Shown here piece after piece: positions 1 to 15,000 of a DNA stretch of 64,000 nucleotides. The notes beneath the pieces are model-generated. The model had not been told where the DNA came from and made no database searches. It was given only the letters and a program-made list of their open reading frames with translations. The DNA is taken from NCBI RefSeq assembly GCF_003326755.1, contig NZ_JPWH01000012.1, forward strand, positions 1 through 64,000, given 5' to 3'. Position 1 is the stretch's first letter; the number at the start of each line of letters is the position of its first letter. The stretch is from Thalassospira profundimaris (GTDB lineage Bacteria > Pseudomonadota > Alphaproteobacteria > Rhodospirillales > Thalassospiraceae). Position numbers and translations under genes: made by a program.

Positions 1-3000
1 GCGGTGATGCGTCGTCTGGCGATGGTGACGGGGCGGCATCGGGTGAGTCCGGTAGTGACGCGACCAGTGGGTCTTCGGGGGAAGACACCACGGGGGCTGG
101 CACGAGTGGCGATGAAGCCGGTTCCGGTGATGATGCTTCGGGAGATACTGGCGGTACTGAAACCGGTTCTGGCAGCAGCGACAATAGCAGTTCAGATAAT
201 AACAGTGCCGGTTCGGATAGCGGCAGCACGGATGGATCGGGTTACACGTCTGGCAGTGGCGGTGATGCGTCGTCTGGCGACGGTGAGGGTACGGCATCGG
301 GTAAGTCCGGCAGTGACGCGACCAGTGGGTCTTCGGGGGAAGATACCACGGGGGCCGGCACGAGCGGGGGTGAAACCGGTTCCGGCGATGATGCTTCGGG
401 CGATGCTGGCGGTAGCGACACCGGCTCTGGCAGCAGCGACAATAGTGGTTCCGACAATAAAGGTGCCGGTTCGGATAGCGGCAGTACGGATGGCTCGGGG
501 GACACGTCGGGCAGTGGCGGTGATGAAACGTCTGACACTGAGTCAGGCGATGCCGGGACCGGGCAGGACACTGGCGGAGATACGCCGTCAGAAGAGGGTT
601 CCGATGGCCCAGATGGTTCGACAAAAAGCGATAATGAGCCGACCAGCGGGCGCGATGTTGTGCATGGCAGCACCGGGGCGGATACTCTTGCCGGGGCAGG
701 CGGGGATGATACCCTCCAGGGTGGCGATGGGGACGATGTTCTCGATGGGGGGGATGGCAACGACATTCTCCAGGGTGGGGACGGAAATGATACGGCCGCT
801 GGCGGAAGCGGCGACGATGTGTTGCAGGGCGGCAATGGCGATGATTCGCTTGATGGTGGTGCGGGCAATGACATCGTTCAGGGCGGGGCTGGCAATGACA
901 GCCTGATTGGCGGTACTGGCAATGATGTTGTTCAGGGCGGCGCAGGTGATGACTATTTGCGTGGCGGCCTGGGCGATGACCAGCTTCAGGGCGGTGAAGG
1001 GACGGATACGGCTGATTACAGCGACGCGGTTTCCGGTGTGCGCGTGGACCTGGCCCATGAAACCGCGATTGGCGGGGCGGGCAATGACATTGTCCAGATG
1101 GTGGAAAATGTTCAGGGTTCCGCCTTTGATGACCATTTGACCGGCGATGATGGCAATAACGTGCTGTCGGGCGGGGAGGGCATTGATACCCTGACCGGTG
1201 GGGCCGGGGATGACACCCTGACCGGTGGGGCCGGGGTGGATGACATTCAACTGACCGAAGGGTTTGGCAATGATACGGTGACGGATTTTGAAGTCGGTGC
1301 CGATATTATTGACCTGTCGCGCCTGGCGGTGCCGGATTTTGCCACCCTGCAAGGCATGATGCAGGATGATGGCAATGGCAATACCGTGATCGATTTTGGC
1401 GATGACGGCACGCTGACGCTGCAAAATGTTGAGTCATCCAGCCTGAACCAGGACAGTTTCCGTGGCTTTGGTCGTATTTTTGCCGATGAAGCCGATGATA
1501 CGGTCGCGGGGACCGGCGGTGATGATGCCATTTACGGTTTTGAAGGCGATGATACCCTGCATGGCGGCGAAGGCAATGACGTGCTGTCGGGCGGAGATGG
1601 TGACGATACCTTAAGTGGCGGCGTGGGTGACGATACCCTGCGCGGCGAAGAAGGCACGGATACGGTTGATTATTCCGATGCGTCGGGCAGTGTTCAGGTT
1701 GACCTGGCCGCAGGTACTGCAACCGGTGCGGCGGGCAATGATGTGCTGGACCGCATTGAAAACGTCATCGGCTCGGATTTTGATGACACCCTTTCTGGGG
1801 ATGATGGTGTTAACCAGCTTCAGGGTGGTGCTGGTGATGATGTAATCACCGGGGCTGGCGGCGATGATGTGCTCGATGGTGGTGCCGGGAATGACACCTT
1901 TTTTGGTGAGTCCGGTAACGACACCTATATGGGTGGCAGCGGGAGGGATACGCTGGATTTAAGCGCCCGTGACGCGGCCCAGAATGTTGATTTGAAGAAC
2001 GGCACAGCCACAGATAGTGGCACGGGCGAGGTGGACCGCCTGAGCGGCATTGAAAACATTATTACAGGCAACGGCAATGATATTGTTGCCGGGGATGGTG
2101 CGGATAACGTTATTCAGACCGGGGCTGGCGATGATGTGCTCTCGGGCGGTGGCGGCAATGATGTGCTGGATGGTGGCGAGGGTCTTGACACCGTAAGCTA
2201 TGCTGGCGACGGAGCGGTCAATGTTGATCTGGCGGCAGGTCAGGCTGATTTGGCTTCAGGCCACCAGACACTTTCCAATATTGAAAATGTGACCGGCTCG
2301 AATGGCGATGACATTATTGCCGGGAATGAGGGCGATAATGTCCTTACGGGCGGGGCTGGTAACGACACCCTGATCGGCGCGGGTGGCGACGACACCCTGC
2401 GGGGCGGAACCGGTACGGATACGGTTGATTATTCGGCCAGTACTGCGGATTTGGCGATCAATCTTGCCAATGGAACCGCCACCGGCGAGGGGAATGATAC
2501 CCTTTCGGGCATTGAAAATGTGATTGCCGGAAGTGGCGATGACATCATTCATGGCGATGGCGGGGCCAACACTATCGATGCCGGTGCCGGAAATGACACG
2601 GTTTTTGGCAGTGCCGGTTCGGATGTGCTGGAAGGCGGCAGCGGACGCGATACCCTGTCCTTTGACGATGTTGATGGCGTGAGCCTGAATATTGGCGATG
2701 GCACGGCGACTGTCGGGGACAGTGTTACCCGTTTTTCGGGTTTTGAAGAATATGAGGGCTCGGCCGGGGCTGATACCCTGACGGGCGGCGATGGCAGCGA
2801 CACCATCCGCGCCGGGGCGGGCAATGACACCCTTGATGGCGGTGCCGGTGATGACGTGCTTTCGGGCGGGGCCGGATCCGATACGTTTGTTGTATCGGCT
2901 GAAAGCGGCAATGACCGGATCACCGATTTTGACCCGAGCCAGGATGTGCTGGACCTTCAGGGGGTGGACGGGCTGGAGCTGTTTTCCGACGTTGCGCCGA

Positions 3001-6000
3001 TGATTGGCGAAAATGCCGATGGATTTGCCACCATTACCGTCGGTGATAGTGTTATTACGCTGGAAAATGTGAGCCCGGATGACCTGACTTACCGGAATTT
3101 TGCCGGTATCCGCTCGCTTGAAGGCACACCGGATGCCGATATTCTGAACGGCACCGATCGCAGCGACGTGATTGATGGTCTGGCGTCTGACGACACGATT
3201 AACGGTTTTGCCGGGAATGACAGCCTGATCGGTGGCGATGGCAATGACACGATCAGCGGCGGTGACGGCAATGATGTGATTGACGGTGGTGCCGGTACTG
3301 ACCGGATCAGCGGCGATGCTGGAAATGACACGATTTCGGCTGGCGACGGCAACGATAATGTTTCGGGTGGCGAAGGTAATGACATCATCAATGGTGGGGC
3401 GGGCAATGATTCCCTGTCGGGGGATGATGGTGCCGATACCATTGCTGCGGGGGATGGCGATGACGTTATTTCCGGTGGTGCCGGAGACGATATTATTGAT
3501 GGTGGCGATGGTACTGACACGGCGACATATCGTAACGCGGCAGGTGGCGTAAATGCCAGCCTTGCAGATGGTACCGCCACTGGTGCCGACGGCAATGACA
3601 GCCTGAGTAACATCGAAAACCTGGAAGGGTCCAGGTTTGATGACATTCTGTCGGGCGATGCCGGGGACAATACCCTGACGGGCGATTCCGGCAATGATAC
3701 CCTGCATGGCGGGGCCGGTGATGACGTGCTGCGCGGCGGCACGGGCAGTGACACCGCCGATTACAGCGATGCGGATGGTGCGGTGAATGTGGACCTTGCG
3801 GCCGGAACGGCCACCGGTGCCGCGGGCAATGACACCATCAGCGGCATTGAGAATGTCACCGCCGGTAATGGCGACGATATTTTGCAGGGGAATGACCAGG
3901 CCAATATCCTGTCAGGCGGGGCCGGGAATGATACGCTGTCGGGCGCTGAAGGGGCAGATACCCTGACGGGTGGTGCCGGGGCCGATACGCTGGCAGGCGG
4001 GGTGGGCAATGACGTTTTGACCGGCGGCAGCGGTGCCGACCAGTTTGTGTTCGGCCCGGATGAAGGCAACGACACGATTACCGACTTTAACCCGGCAGAG
4101 GACATGATTGATCTGTCGGGCTTTGCGCTGCCGAACTGGGAAGCCTTGCGTCTGGCGATTGGCAGTAACGAGGCCGGAGATGCGGTTATTCGCCTGAATG
4201 GGCAGGAACTGACCCTGACCGGTGTGTCGCCCGATGCGCTAAGTGCGGCAAACTTCAACGATATTGCCTCGCTGGGGGCTACCGAAAATGCCGATGCCCT
4301 TACCGGTACCGATTTTGCCGAAATGATTGATGGCCTGGCCGGGGATGACGTGATTTCCGGTGGTGGTGGAGATGACGTTATTCTGGGGGGTGCAGGCAAC
4401 GATACGCTTGAGGGCGGTGCAGGCAATGACAGCCTGGATGGTGGTGCCGGACAGGATATGGTCGATTATGCGTCCGGGCGCGGTGTTACGGTTAATCTGG
4501 CTGACGGTACGGCGACCCAGCAGGGGGGCGAAACCGATACGCTGACCTCGATCGAGGATGTGAACGGGTCGTCTTTGGCTGATACGATCATCGGCAATGA
4601 TGCCGACAATACCCTGCTTGGCAATGCCGGGAATGACAGTCTTTCCGGTGGTGCCGGTAATGACATGCTTGCGGGGGGAGACGGTGCAGACCGCCTGGAT
4701 GGCGGTACGGGCAACGACACGCTTGAAGGCGGTGCCGGAAATGACACCCTGTCGGGCGGGGCGGGGGATGACAGCCTGTCGGGCGGGGCGGGCGATGACC
4801 TGCTGCGTGGTGGTGCTGGCAATGACAGCATCGATGGTGGTGCTGGCAATGATACCGTGACGTTTGATGATGCCACGGGTGGTGTAAATGCCGACCTGGT
4901 GTCAGGCCAGGCCACCGGGAGTGATGGCACCGATCACCTCAGTAATATCGAAAATCTGACCGGGTCGGATTTTGACGATGTGCTGGCCGGGGATGACCAG
5001 AATAATATCCTGTCGGGTGGTGCCGGGAATGACGTGCTTGAGGGCCGGGCAGGGGACGATACCCTGTCGGGCGGACAGGGCGATGATACGATTTCGGGTG
5101 GCGCGGGGAATGATACCGTCAGCTATGAAAATGCCGGCAATGACGGGGTTACGGTTGATCTTGCCGCCGGAACGGCCAGTGGTGCCGATGGCAATGATAC
5201 CCTAAGCGGCATCGAGAATATTACCGGGTCGGACGGAAGCGACGTTTTGACCGGCGATGACGGGATGAATGTGATTTCGGCAGGTGCCGGGGATGATACC
5301 CTGCGCGGTGGTGCCGGGGACGACACTCTTTCCGGTGGGGCCGGGGCGGACCTGTATAAGGTTGCGGCGAATGACGGGCACGACGTTGTGACCGATTTCA
5401 ATGTTGCAACCGACCGTATCGATGTGGGTGAACTGGATATCGATACCTATGGCCGCCTGCGCGAAAACATGACCGTCGATGGTGACGGCAACCTGGTGAT
5501 TGACCTGGGTGACGGCACCAGCATGACCCTGCAGGGTGTGGGGCTAGATGATATTTCGGCGACCAATTTTGTTGGCATTCACGATATTTCCGGCACATCG
5601 GGTGATGACATCCTGATTGGAACGTCTGGCAATGACACCATGTCGGGCCTGGAAGGCAATGACACCCTGATCGGCCTTGATGGCGATGATTTCATGCTGG
5701 GCGGGGATGGTAATGACCAGCTGACCGGCGGGGCCGGGACCGATTTCATCGATGGGGGGGCCGGGATTGATACCGCCCATTATGATGATGCCAACGGGAA
5801 TGTAACTGTCGATCTGGCGCAGGGAACGGCGAGCGGTGCCGAAGGGAGCGACACCCTGACCGGCATTGAAAATGTGGTTGCCGGGGATGGCAACGACATT
5901 TTGCGCGGCGATGGCGGTAGCAATATTCTCGATGGTGGTGCCGGGGACGATACGCTGGCTGGTGCAGGCGGCGACGATACCCTGTTTGGCGGGAGCGGCA

Positions 6001-9000
6001 AGGATATGGCCGATTACCGCGCGGCAGGCGGGTCGGTAAATGTCGATCTGCAAAACATGACCGCAACCGGGGCCGATGGCAACGACACGCTGGTGAATAT
6101 CGAGGATATTTCCGGCAGCCAGTTTAACGATATTCTGGCTGGCAGCACGGTGGATAACGTGATTTCCGCCAATAATGGTGATGACACCATCATTGGCAGC
6201 GAAGGCAACGATACCTTGCGGGGCGGGTCGGGAACCGACACGGTTGCTTATGGCAATGCCAGCGGGGCGATGACCATTAACCTGGCGCAGGGCACGGCGA
6301 CCGGCATGGGCACCGACAGCCTTGAGTCGATTGAAAATGCCAGCGGATCCCGGTTTAACGATACCATCACGGGCGACAACCAGGCCAATATCCTAAGCGG
6401 TCTTGAGGGCAATGATACCCTTTCGGGCGGGGCGGGGAATGATACCCTGCTGGGCGGTGCCGGCAATGACATGCTTGATGGTGGTGCCGGTTCGGACGTG
6501 ATTGATGGTGGCGATGGCATTGATACCGTCAGCTATGCTGGCGAACAGGGTAATGGTGTTGTTGCCGATCTTGCCCGGGGCACGGGGGTAACGGCAAGTG
6601 GTACCGACAGCCTGAGCAATATTGAAAACCTGGTCGGATCTGCCGGGAATGACATTCTGGGCGGTAATGATGCCACCAATACCCTGTCGGGCGGGGCGGG
6701 GAATGACACCCTGCTGGGCAGTGCTGGCGATGACGTATTGCAGGGCGGCGCGGGCGATGACACGGTTGATTATGGCAATGTCGGTTCCGGGGTGAATGTT
6801 GATCTGGCGGGTGGCACGGCCACTGGTGATTTTGGCAACCAGACCCTTGATAGCATTGAAAATGTGACTGGCAGCGCCTTTGATGACCAGCTTTCGGGTA
6901 CCAGTGCGGCCAATATCATGCGGGGTGGTGCCGGGAATGACACCATTAATGCTCTGGGCGGGAACGATACCGTTTTCGGTGGTGAAGGCAACGATATCAT
7001 CGATGCCGGGGCGGGGAATGATATCGTATCGGGCGGTGCTGGCGACGATATTCTTGAAGGGGGTGCCGGCACCGACACCCTGGATTACGGTGCAGCCAAT
7101 GGTGCGGTAAATGTTGATCTGGCCGCAGGAACCGCCAGCGGTGCCGATGGTAATGACGTTGTTTCCGGTTTTGAAAATGTCACCGGCTCTGGTTTTGATG
7201 ATGTTTTGGCCGGTAATGCCGCCAATAACCTGCTTTCGGGCGGGGACGGCAATGATACGCTGACCGGTGGTGCGGGCAATGACATCCTGGATGGCGGGGC
7301 GGGGGATGACCGCTTCCTGGGCGAAGCGGGTGATGATTCCTATATCGGTGGCCAGGGCCACGATGTGCTGGATTACAGCGATGCCACTGGCGGGCTGGAT
7401 ATCAACCTGGATACATCAACGGCCAGCGGCGGCGATATCGGCCAGGACCATTTTAGCGGGATCGAGGAAGTTATTGGTTCCGACCATGCCGATACCTTTA
7501 CCGGCAGCGCCAATGCCGACACCCTGCATGCTGGGGCCGGGAATGATACCCTTTCGGGCGGGGCGGGGAATGACGTTCTGTTTGGCGATGCGGGCGATGA
7601 CTTTTTGCGCGGCGGGGCCGGGGCCGACACCCTTGATGGTGGCGATGGCATTGATACGGTCAGTTACGACACCGCAACCGCAGGGGTAAAAGCCGACCTG
7701 TCCACCGGGCAGGTCAGTGGCGGCGATACCGACCGTCTGATCAATGTTGAAAATATCGATGGTTCGGCCTTTGACGACGAACTGAGCGGTGATAGCGGCA
7801 ATAACGTCCTGAGCGGTGGGGCAGGCAATGATATATTGTCAGGCGGTGCCGGGAACGACGTGCTGCTGGGCGGTGCCGGGAATGACACCCTGTCGGGTGG
7901 TGCGGGCACTGATACCCTGGATGGCGGATCAGGCGTGGATACGCTTGATACATCGGCCCAGGGCGGGGATCAGGTTGTTGATCTGACGGCAGGCACCGTG
8001 ACCATTGGCGGTGAAACCGACAGCATCACCAATATTGAAAACATCACCACCGGGGATGGCAACGACATTATCACCGGTGATGCCGGTGCCAACGTCATTA
8101 TGGCCGGGGCCGGTGATGACACGATTGATGGCGGGGCCGGGATTGATACCGCGTCCTATCGCAATGTTGGTGGCTCGGTCACGGTGGATATGTCCGCCGG
8201 GACGGTCAGTGGCGGCGATGCCGGGCTGGACCGGCTTGACAATATCGAAATTGTTGAAGGCACGGATAATGCCGACAGCTTCCTGGGCAGTTCGGGCAGC
8301 GATACCTTTATCGGCGGGGCGGGCGATGACTGGTTTGACGCCGGTACCGGCGATGACCGCCTGACCCTTGGCGCGGGCAATGACACGGTTGTCTTTAACC
8401 CGGGTGATGGCAACGACACGATCACCGATTTCCAGGTTGGCGGCGATGTGATCGACCTGACGGCCTTTAACATTGGTGGGTTTGATGCCCTTAAATCGAT
8501 GTTTGGCACCGATGCCAACGGGAATTTGACCATCAGCCTGAATGGCCGTGACAGCATCACGCTTTTGAATGTCAATCCCGACAGCCTGAGCGTGGATAAT
8601 TTCAAGGGTGTTGACGTTCAGCTTGGCACCGATGAGGTCGATACCCTGACCGGCACCGATGGCAGCGATGTGATCAATGCGCTCGACGGGGATGATACTG
8701 TTTCGGCAGGCCAGGGCGATGACCGCGTTATTGGCGGCGGCGGCAATGACACCCTGGATGGCGGGGCGGGAAATGATACCCTGGCCGGTGGTGCGGGTGA
8801 TGACGACCTGCAAGGGGGCGACGGCATTGACACGGCCGATTATGCCAATGAAAGCAAGGGCATTTCGGCCAGCCTGCAAGACAATACCGTTACCGGCGGG
8901 GACGGCAATGACACCCTGAAGGGCATTGAAAACATTACCGGCACCGTGTTTGACGACAGTCTGCAAGGCGATGCGGGCGATAACGTCTTAAGCGGTCTTT

Positions 9001-12000
9001 CGGGCGATGATGTGCTGGAAGGCGGCGAAGGCAACGATACCCTTTTGGGCGGTGATGGCAGCGATACGGTCGATTTTTCGGCTGCCAGCCAGGGTGTACA
9101 TGCCGACCTGAATGCAGGTACGGCGACCGGCCAGGGCAGCGATACGCTGGGCAGCATCGAAAATGTTATTGGTTCGGATTTCAATGATGTGATTGTGGGC
9201 TCCTCGGCGGATAACACCATCATGGCCGGGGGCGGTAATGATGCCATTACGACCGGCGATGGCAATGACGTGATTGATGCCGGATCGGGTGCGGATGACA
9301 TTAATGCCGGGGACGGTAACGACACCATTGCGGGTGGTGCGGGTGACGATGCGATCAATGCCGGGGCGGGCAATGATACCCTGCGCGGTGGCGACGGTGA
9401 TGACGTTCTGCAGGGCAATGACGGGCAGGACTGGATTTACGGCGATGCCGGGGACGACATTCTTGATGGTGGCGAAGGCGACCACGATACGGCCGATTAT
9501 TCCGAACTGGATGGCCCGGTTGTTGTTGACCTGAAAAACCAGTATGCCACCGGTGCCGGGGGCAATGACATTGTTCGCAATATCGAACATGTGATCGGCA
9601 CCGACTATGCCGATACCCTGATTGGCAGCGATGGTGTGACCACGCTCGATGGCGGGTCGGGTGATGATACCCTGATCGGCGGGGCATCCGATGATGTGAT
9701 CATTACCGGTGATGGCAATGATATGGTTGTCGTTAAGCCTGGTGGCGGCAGCGACAATGTTGTCGATTTTGACCCCGAACATGACAAAATCGACCTTTCT
9801 GCCTATGGCATTGAAACCTATGAAGACTTGTCGGAGCGCATGTTTACCGATGCGTCGGGCAATGTTGTTATTTCCCTTTCCCCTGATGAAACCCTGACCC
9901 TTGAAGGCGTTGATATTAACGACCTTGGGCCGGGCAATTTCTACGGCTATGTCACCATCGAGGGGACGGAATTTGACGATGTTCTGAATGGCAGCCAGCT
10001 TGATGACGAAATCAACGCGCTGGCTGGCGATGACATTATCGATGGCAAAAATGGCGATGATGTCATTAATGCCGGTGCGGGCGATGATACCCTGATCGGC
10101 GGCGCGGGCGACGATACCCTGCGCGGTGGCGAAGGCAACGATACCGCCGATTACAGTGCCGAAAAAGACCCGGTTACGGTTGACCTGGGGGCAGGCACCG
10201 CAAGCGGTGCGGCGGGTAATGACGTTCTGGATAGTATCGAAAATGCCACCGGTGGGGCGGGCAATGACATTCTGGTTGGCGATGAAAACGTCAATATTCT
10301 GGATGGCGGTGCCGGGGATGATACGGTGCTGGGTGCGGGCGGCGACGATACACTGATTGGCGGCCTGGGCAATGATACCGTGTCCTATGAGGATGCCAAT
10401 GGTGGTGTGACAGTCGATCTGGCGGCCGGGACGGCTGGTGGTGCGGCGGGCAATGATACCCTTTCCGGGTTTGAAAATGTCGAAGGCTCCGATTTTGACG
10501 ACACCATCACCGGCAATGATCAGGATAACGTTATTTCCGGTGGTGCCGGGGATGACACGCTTTCGGGCGGTGCAGGCAACGACACCATTTTGGGCGGTGC
10601 CGGAAACGACACCCTTCAGGCCGGTAGCGGTGATGATACGCTGACGGGTGGCGATGGCCTTGATATTGCCGATTATAGCGACCATAGCACGCCGGTTGTC
10701 GCCGACCTGGCCGATGGCACGGCCAATACGGCAGACGGCAATGATACCCTGACGGATATTGAAGGTCTGACCGGTGGTGCCGGGGATGACACCCTTGCCG
10801 GGTCGAATGGTGATAACGTGCTGACCGGTGGGGCGGGCGATGACAGCCTGTTTGGCCGTGATGGTGCCGATACCCTGGCCGGTGGCCTGGGGGCGGACCT
10901 GATTGATGCCGGGGCGGGTGATGACGTCCTGAAATTTGAAGGTGACAGCGTTGCCGATGCGGGCGACAGCACAGACAATGTTGGCAGCCCGACCCATGCG
11001 GGCACGGGCGAAATTGCCGATATTTCCGGCAAAAACCTGTCGGCTGACAGCTTTATTGGCGGGGAAGGTAACGACACCCTGGTGGCGGGGGATGGTGACG
11101 ATGCCATTATCCTGGATCGCGACCATGCCAATGGCGGGGCGGATCAGCCATCGATTGTCGATATTGAAAATATCCAGGCCGGTGATGGCAATGACGTTGT
11201 TGACCTGACCAGTGAAAAATTCAGCTATGGCGATGTCACCATCGATGGCGGCGCAGGCGATGACGTGCTGTGGGCCAATGATGGCGATGATGTTATTTCG
11301 GGCGGGACCGGCAATGATACCATTCGCGGCGGTGCCGGGGATGACAGCATTGATGGCGGCGAAGGCAATGATACGCTTGCCGGTGATGCCGGAAATGACA
11401 CGCTGCATGGCGGGGCGGGGGATGACAGCCTTTCGGGCGGTGCCGGTGCCGATACCCTTTCGGGGGATGATGGCAATGACATGCTTGACGGGGGCGATGG
11501 CGACGACCTGCTGCGCGGTGGTGACGGCATTGATACCCTGTCTGGCGGGGCGGGCGATGACAGCCTTTCGGGTGGTGCCGATGCTGATACGCTTTCAGGC
11601 GATGGCGGCAATGACCAGCTTGAGGGTGGCGACGGGAATGACGTGCTGCTGGGCGGTGATGGTGCCGATACCCTGATCGGCGGTGCTGGTGATGACAGCC
11701 TGTTTGGCGGGGCGGATGCCGATACCCTTTTGGGGGGCGAGGGCAATGACCAGCTTGATGGCGGAAACGGCAATGATGTGATTGACGGCGGTGCCGGGAA
11801 TGACGTGATCAGGGCTGGTGCCGGAGATGATGTGCTTTCGGGTGGTGAGGGCCGCGATACCCTGGATATGGGCGATGCCCACGGCGCACAGATTGACCTT
11901 GCCGCCGGTACGGCATCGTCCGATGCCACGGGGACAGACAGCATTGATGGCTTTGAAGACGTTATTGCCACCGATGGGGATGACACCATTACTGGCAGTG

Positions 12001-15000
12001 ATGATGCCAATAGCATTGATGCCGGGGCAGGCAATGACACCATTTCTGCCGGGGCGGGTGATGACCATGTCATGGCTGGCAGCGGCGATGACGTGGTGGC
12101 GATTGATGCCGGTGACGATACCCTTGAAGGCGGCGATGGCATTGACACATTGGACCTTTCCAATGCGCAGGGCGGCGTAACGGTTGACCTTGCCGCCGGG
12201 ACGGCAAATGGCGATCAGACCGGGTCGGATCAGATCAGCGGGTTTGAAAACGTTACCGGATCCGCCGGTGCCGATCAGATTTCGGGTGATGCCGGGGTTA
12301 ACACCCTTGATGGTGGTGCGGGCGACGACATCCTGTCCGCCGGGGCCGGGGATGACCGCCTGTTGGGCGGCGATGGCAATGACGTTCTTGACGGCGAGGC
12401 CGGGAATGACGTGCTTACCGGCGGGGCCGGGAAGGACACATTTGTTTTTGGCGATGGCACCGATCATGACATCGTGACCGACTTTACGCCGGGCGAAGAC
12501 GTGATTTCCCTGCCCGATAGCAACATTACAACCTGGACGGAATTGCAGCCGCTTTTGGGCAGTAATGATGCGGGTGATGCGGTGATTACCCTGCCGCAGG
12601 GCGGGACAGTGACCTTGCAGGGCGTGCCCCTGGATCAGCTTGGCCCTGACCAGTTCGAGGGTGTGCAAAATAGCGGTACGCCGGGCGACGACACCCTGAC
12701 CGGAACCGATGGCGACGATGATTTTGACACGCTTGGTGGTAATGACACGGTTGCGGCCGGTGGCGGAAACGACACCGTTGCCGGGGGGGCCGGGGATGAT
12801 ACGCTGGATGGTGGCACGGGTGATGACGTGCTTGATGGCGGCGATGATGCCGACACCCTGAGCGGTGGCGCGGGGACGGATACGCTTTCGGGCGGGAATG
12901 GCGATGACGTGTTGCAATTTGGCGCGGACCATGTTGGCCAGGCCGGTGATCAGACCGACCATGCCGGCAGCCCCGGCCAGCCCGGAACTGGTGCCGTTGC
13001 CGACCTTGAGGGCAAGGGCCTGAGCGATGACAGCCTGGATGGCGGTGCCGGTCACGATACCCTTTTGGGCACATCGGGCGATGATGCGATTATTCTTGAT
13101 CAGGACCATGCCAATGGCACGGCGGACCCGTCGATCCGCGATGTCGAGGTGATTGACGCGGGCGATGGCAATGACGTGGTTGATTTGACCAGCGGCCAAT
13201 ATGCCTATGGCGATGTCACCCTTGATGGCGGCGCTGGCAATGACACCCTGTGGGGCAATGCCGGGAATGATACGCTGCTGGGGGGCACGGGTGATGATGC
13301 GCTAAATGGCGGGGCCGGGAATGATGTTGTCGATGGCGATGAAGGGAATGATACCCTTGTTGCCAGTGCGGGCAACGATACGCTTGCGGGCGGGGCCGGG
13401 ACAGATACCCTTGATATGGCCGCAGCCAATGGTGCGACGGTGGATCTGGCGTCGGGCAGTGCGTCCTCGGCTGCGACCGGGACGGACCAGATTTCCGGTA
13501 TTGAAAATGTTTCCGGTTCGGACGGGAACGACACCCTTACGGGGGATGCCGGTACCAACAGCCTTGCCGGGCTGGCGGGCGATGACGTTATTGACGGCGG
13601 TGCCGGTAATGACGTGATTGATGCTGGCAGCGGCAACGATACCGTTATGGCGGGTGCGGGCGATGACACGCTGGCCGGTGGTGAGGGCAGCGATACCCTT
13701 GATATGTCCGGGGCCGGGCAGGCCAGTGTTAATCTGGGGGCCGGTATTGCCATTGGCGATCATACCGGCAGCGATGCGATTTCCGGTTTTGAAAATGTCA
13801 TTGGCGCGTCCGGGGATGATTCCATTGCCGGATCGGATGGCGATAACATCATTGATGCAGCCGACGGCAATGACCATGTTCTGGGCGGTGCAGGCAACGA
13901 TACCCTGCTGGGGGCTGCGGGCGATGACACGCTTGAGGGCGGCACTGGCAATGACAGCCTGGATGGCGGCGACGGCAATGATTCCCTGTTGGGAGGGGCC
14001 GGGGATGATACGCTATCAGGTGGTGACGGCAATGATATGCTTGATGGCGGGGATGGCAATGACAGCCTGAACGGCGATGCCGGTGACGATACGCTTTCGG
14101 GTGGTGCTGGAAATGATGTGCTCGACGGTGGCGCAGGTCATGATGTGCTTTCGGGCGGAGACGGTGCCGATACGCTGAATGGCGGTGCTGGCGATGACGT
14201 GCTTGACGGTGGCGTTGGCAATGACCTGCTTTCGGGCGGAGACGGTGCCGATACGCTGACCGGTGGGGCCGGGGATGACAGCCTGCTGGGCGGTGCCGGT
14301 AATGACGTGATCGAGGCCGGGGCTGGCAATGATGTGATTGATGGTGGCGCCGGGGCCGACAAGCTGGTCTTTACCGATGGCACCGACCATGACGTGGTTA
14401 ATGGCTTTAGCGTTGGGGAAGACGTTATTTCCCTGCCGGACCTGAATGTTTCAAGCTGGACGAGTTTACAGCCCTATCTGGGTGAAAATGCCGATGGCGA
14501 TGCCGTGATCACCCTGCCGCAGGGCGGGACGGTGACGCTGACCGGTGTGGCTTTGGCGGATTTGAATGCCGATGCCTTTGACGGGGTGGAAAACACCGCG
14601 ACCGAGGGGGATGACACCCTTGGCGGTGGCAGCGGCGATGACACCATTGATGCCGGTTCGGGCGACGATACCCTGAGCGGGGGTGACGGCAATGATACCC
14701 TGGGCGGGGATGCCGGTGACGATACCCTTGATGGCGGTGCCGGAGATGACAGCCTGGATGGTGGCGATGGTTCCGATACACTGGACGGTGGGTCTGGTGA
14801 TGACACCCTTGATGGCGGCAGTGGCGATGACACGGTTGCGGGTGGTGATGGTAACGACACGCTGGGCGGTGGTGATGGCCGCGATACCATTGCGGGCGGT
14901 GATGGCGATGATGTTCTGAAATTCGAGCATGATCACACCGGCACAACTGCGGACAGCACCAACAATGTTGGCAGCCCCGGTGTTGCCGGAACCGGCGAGG

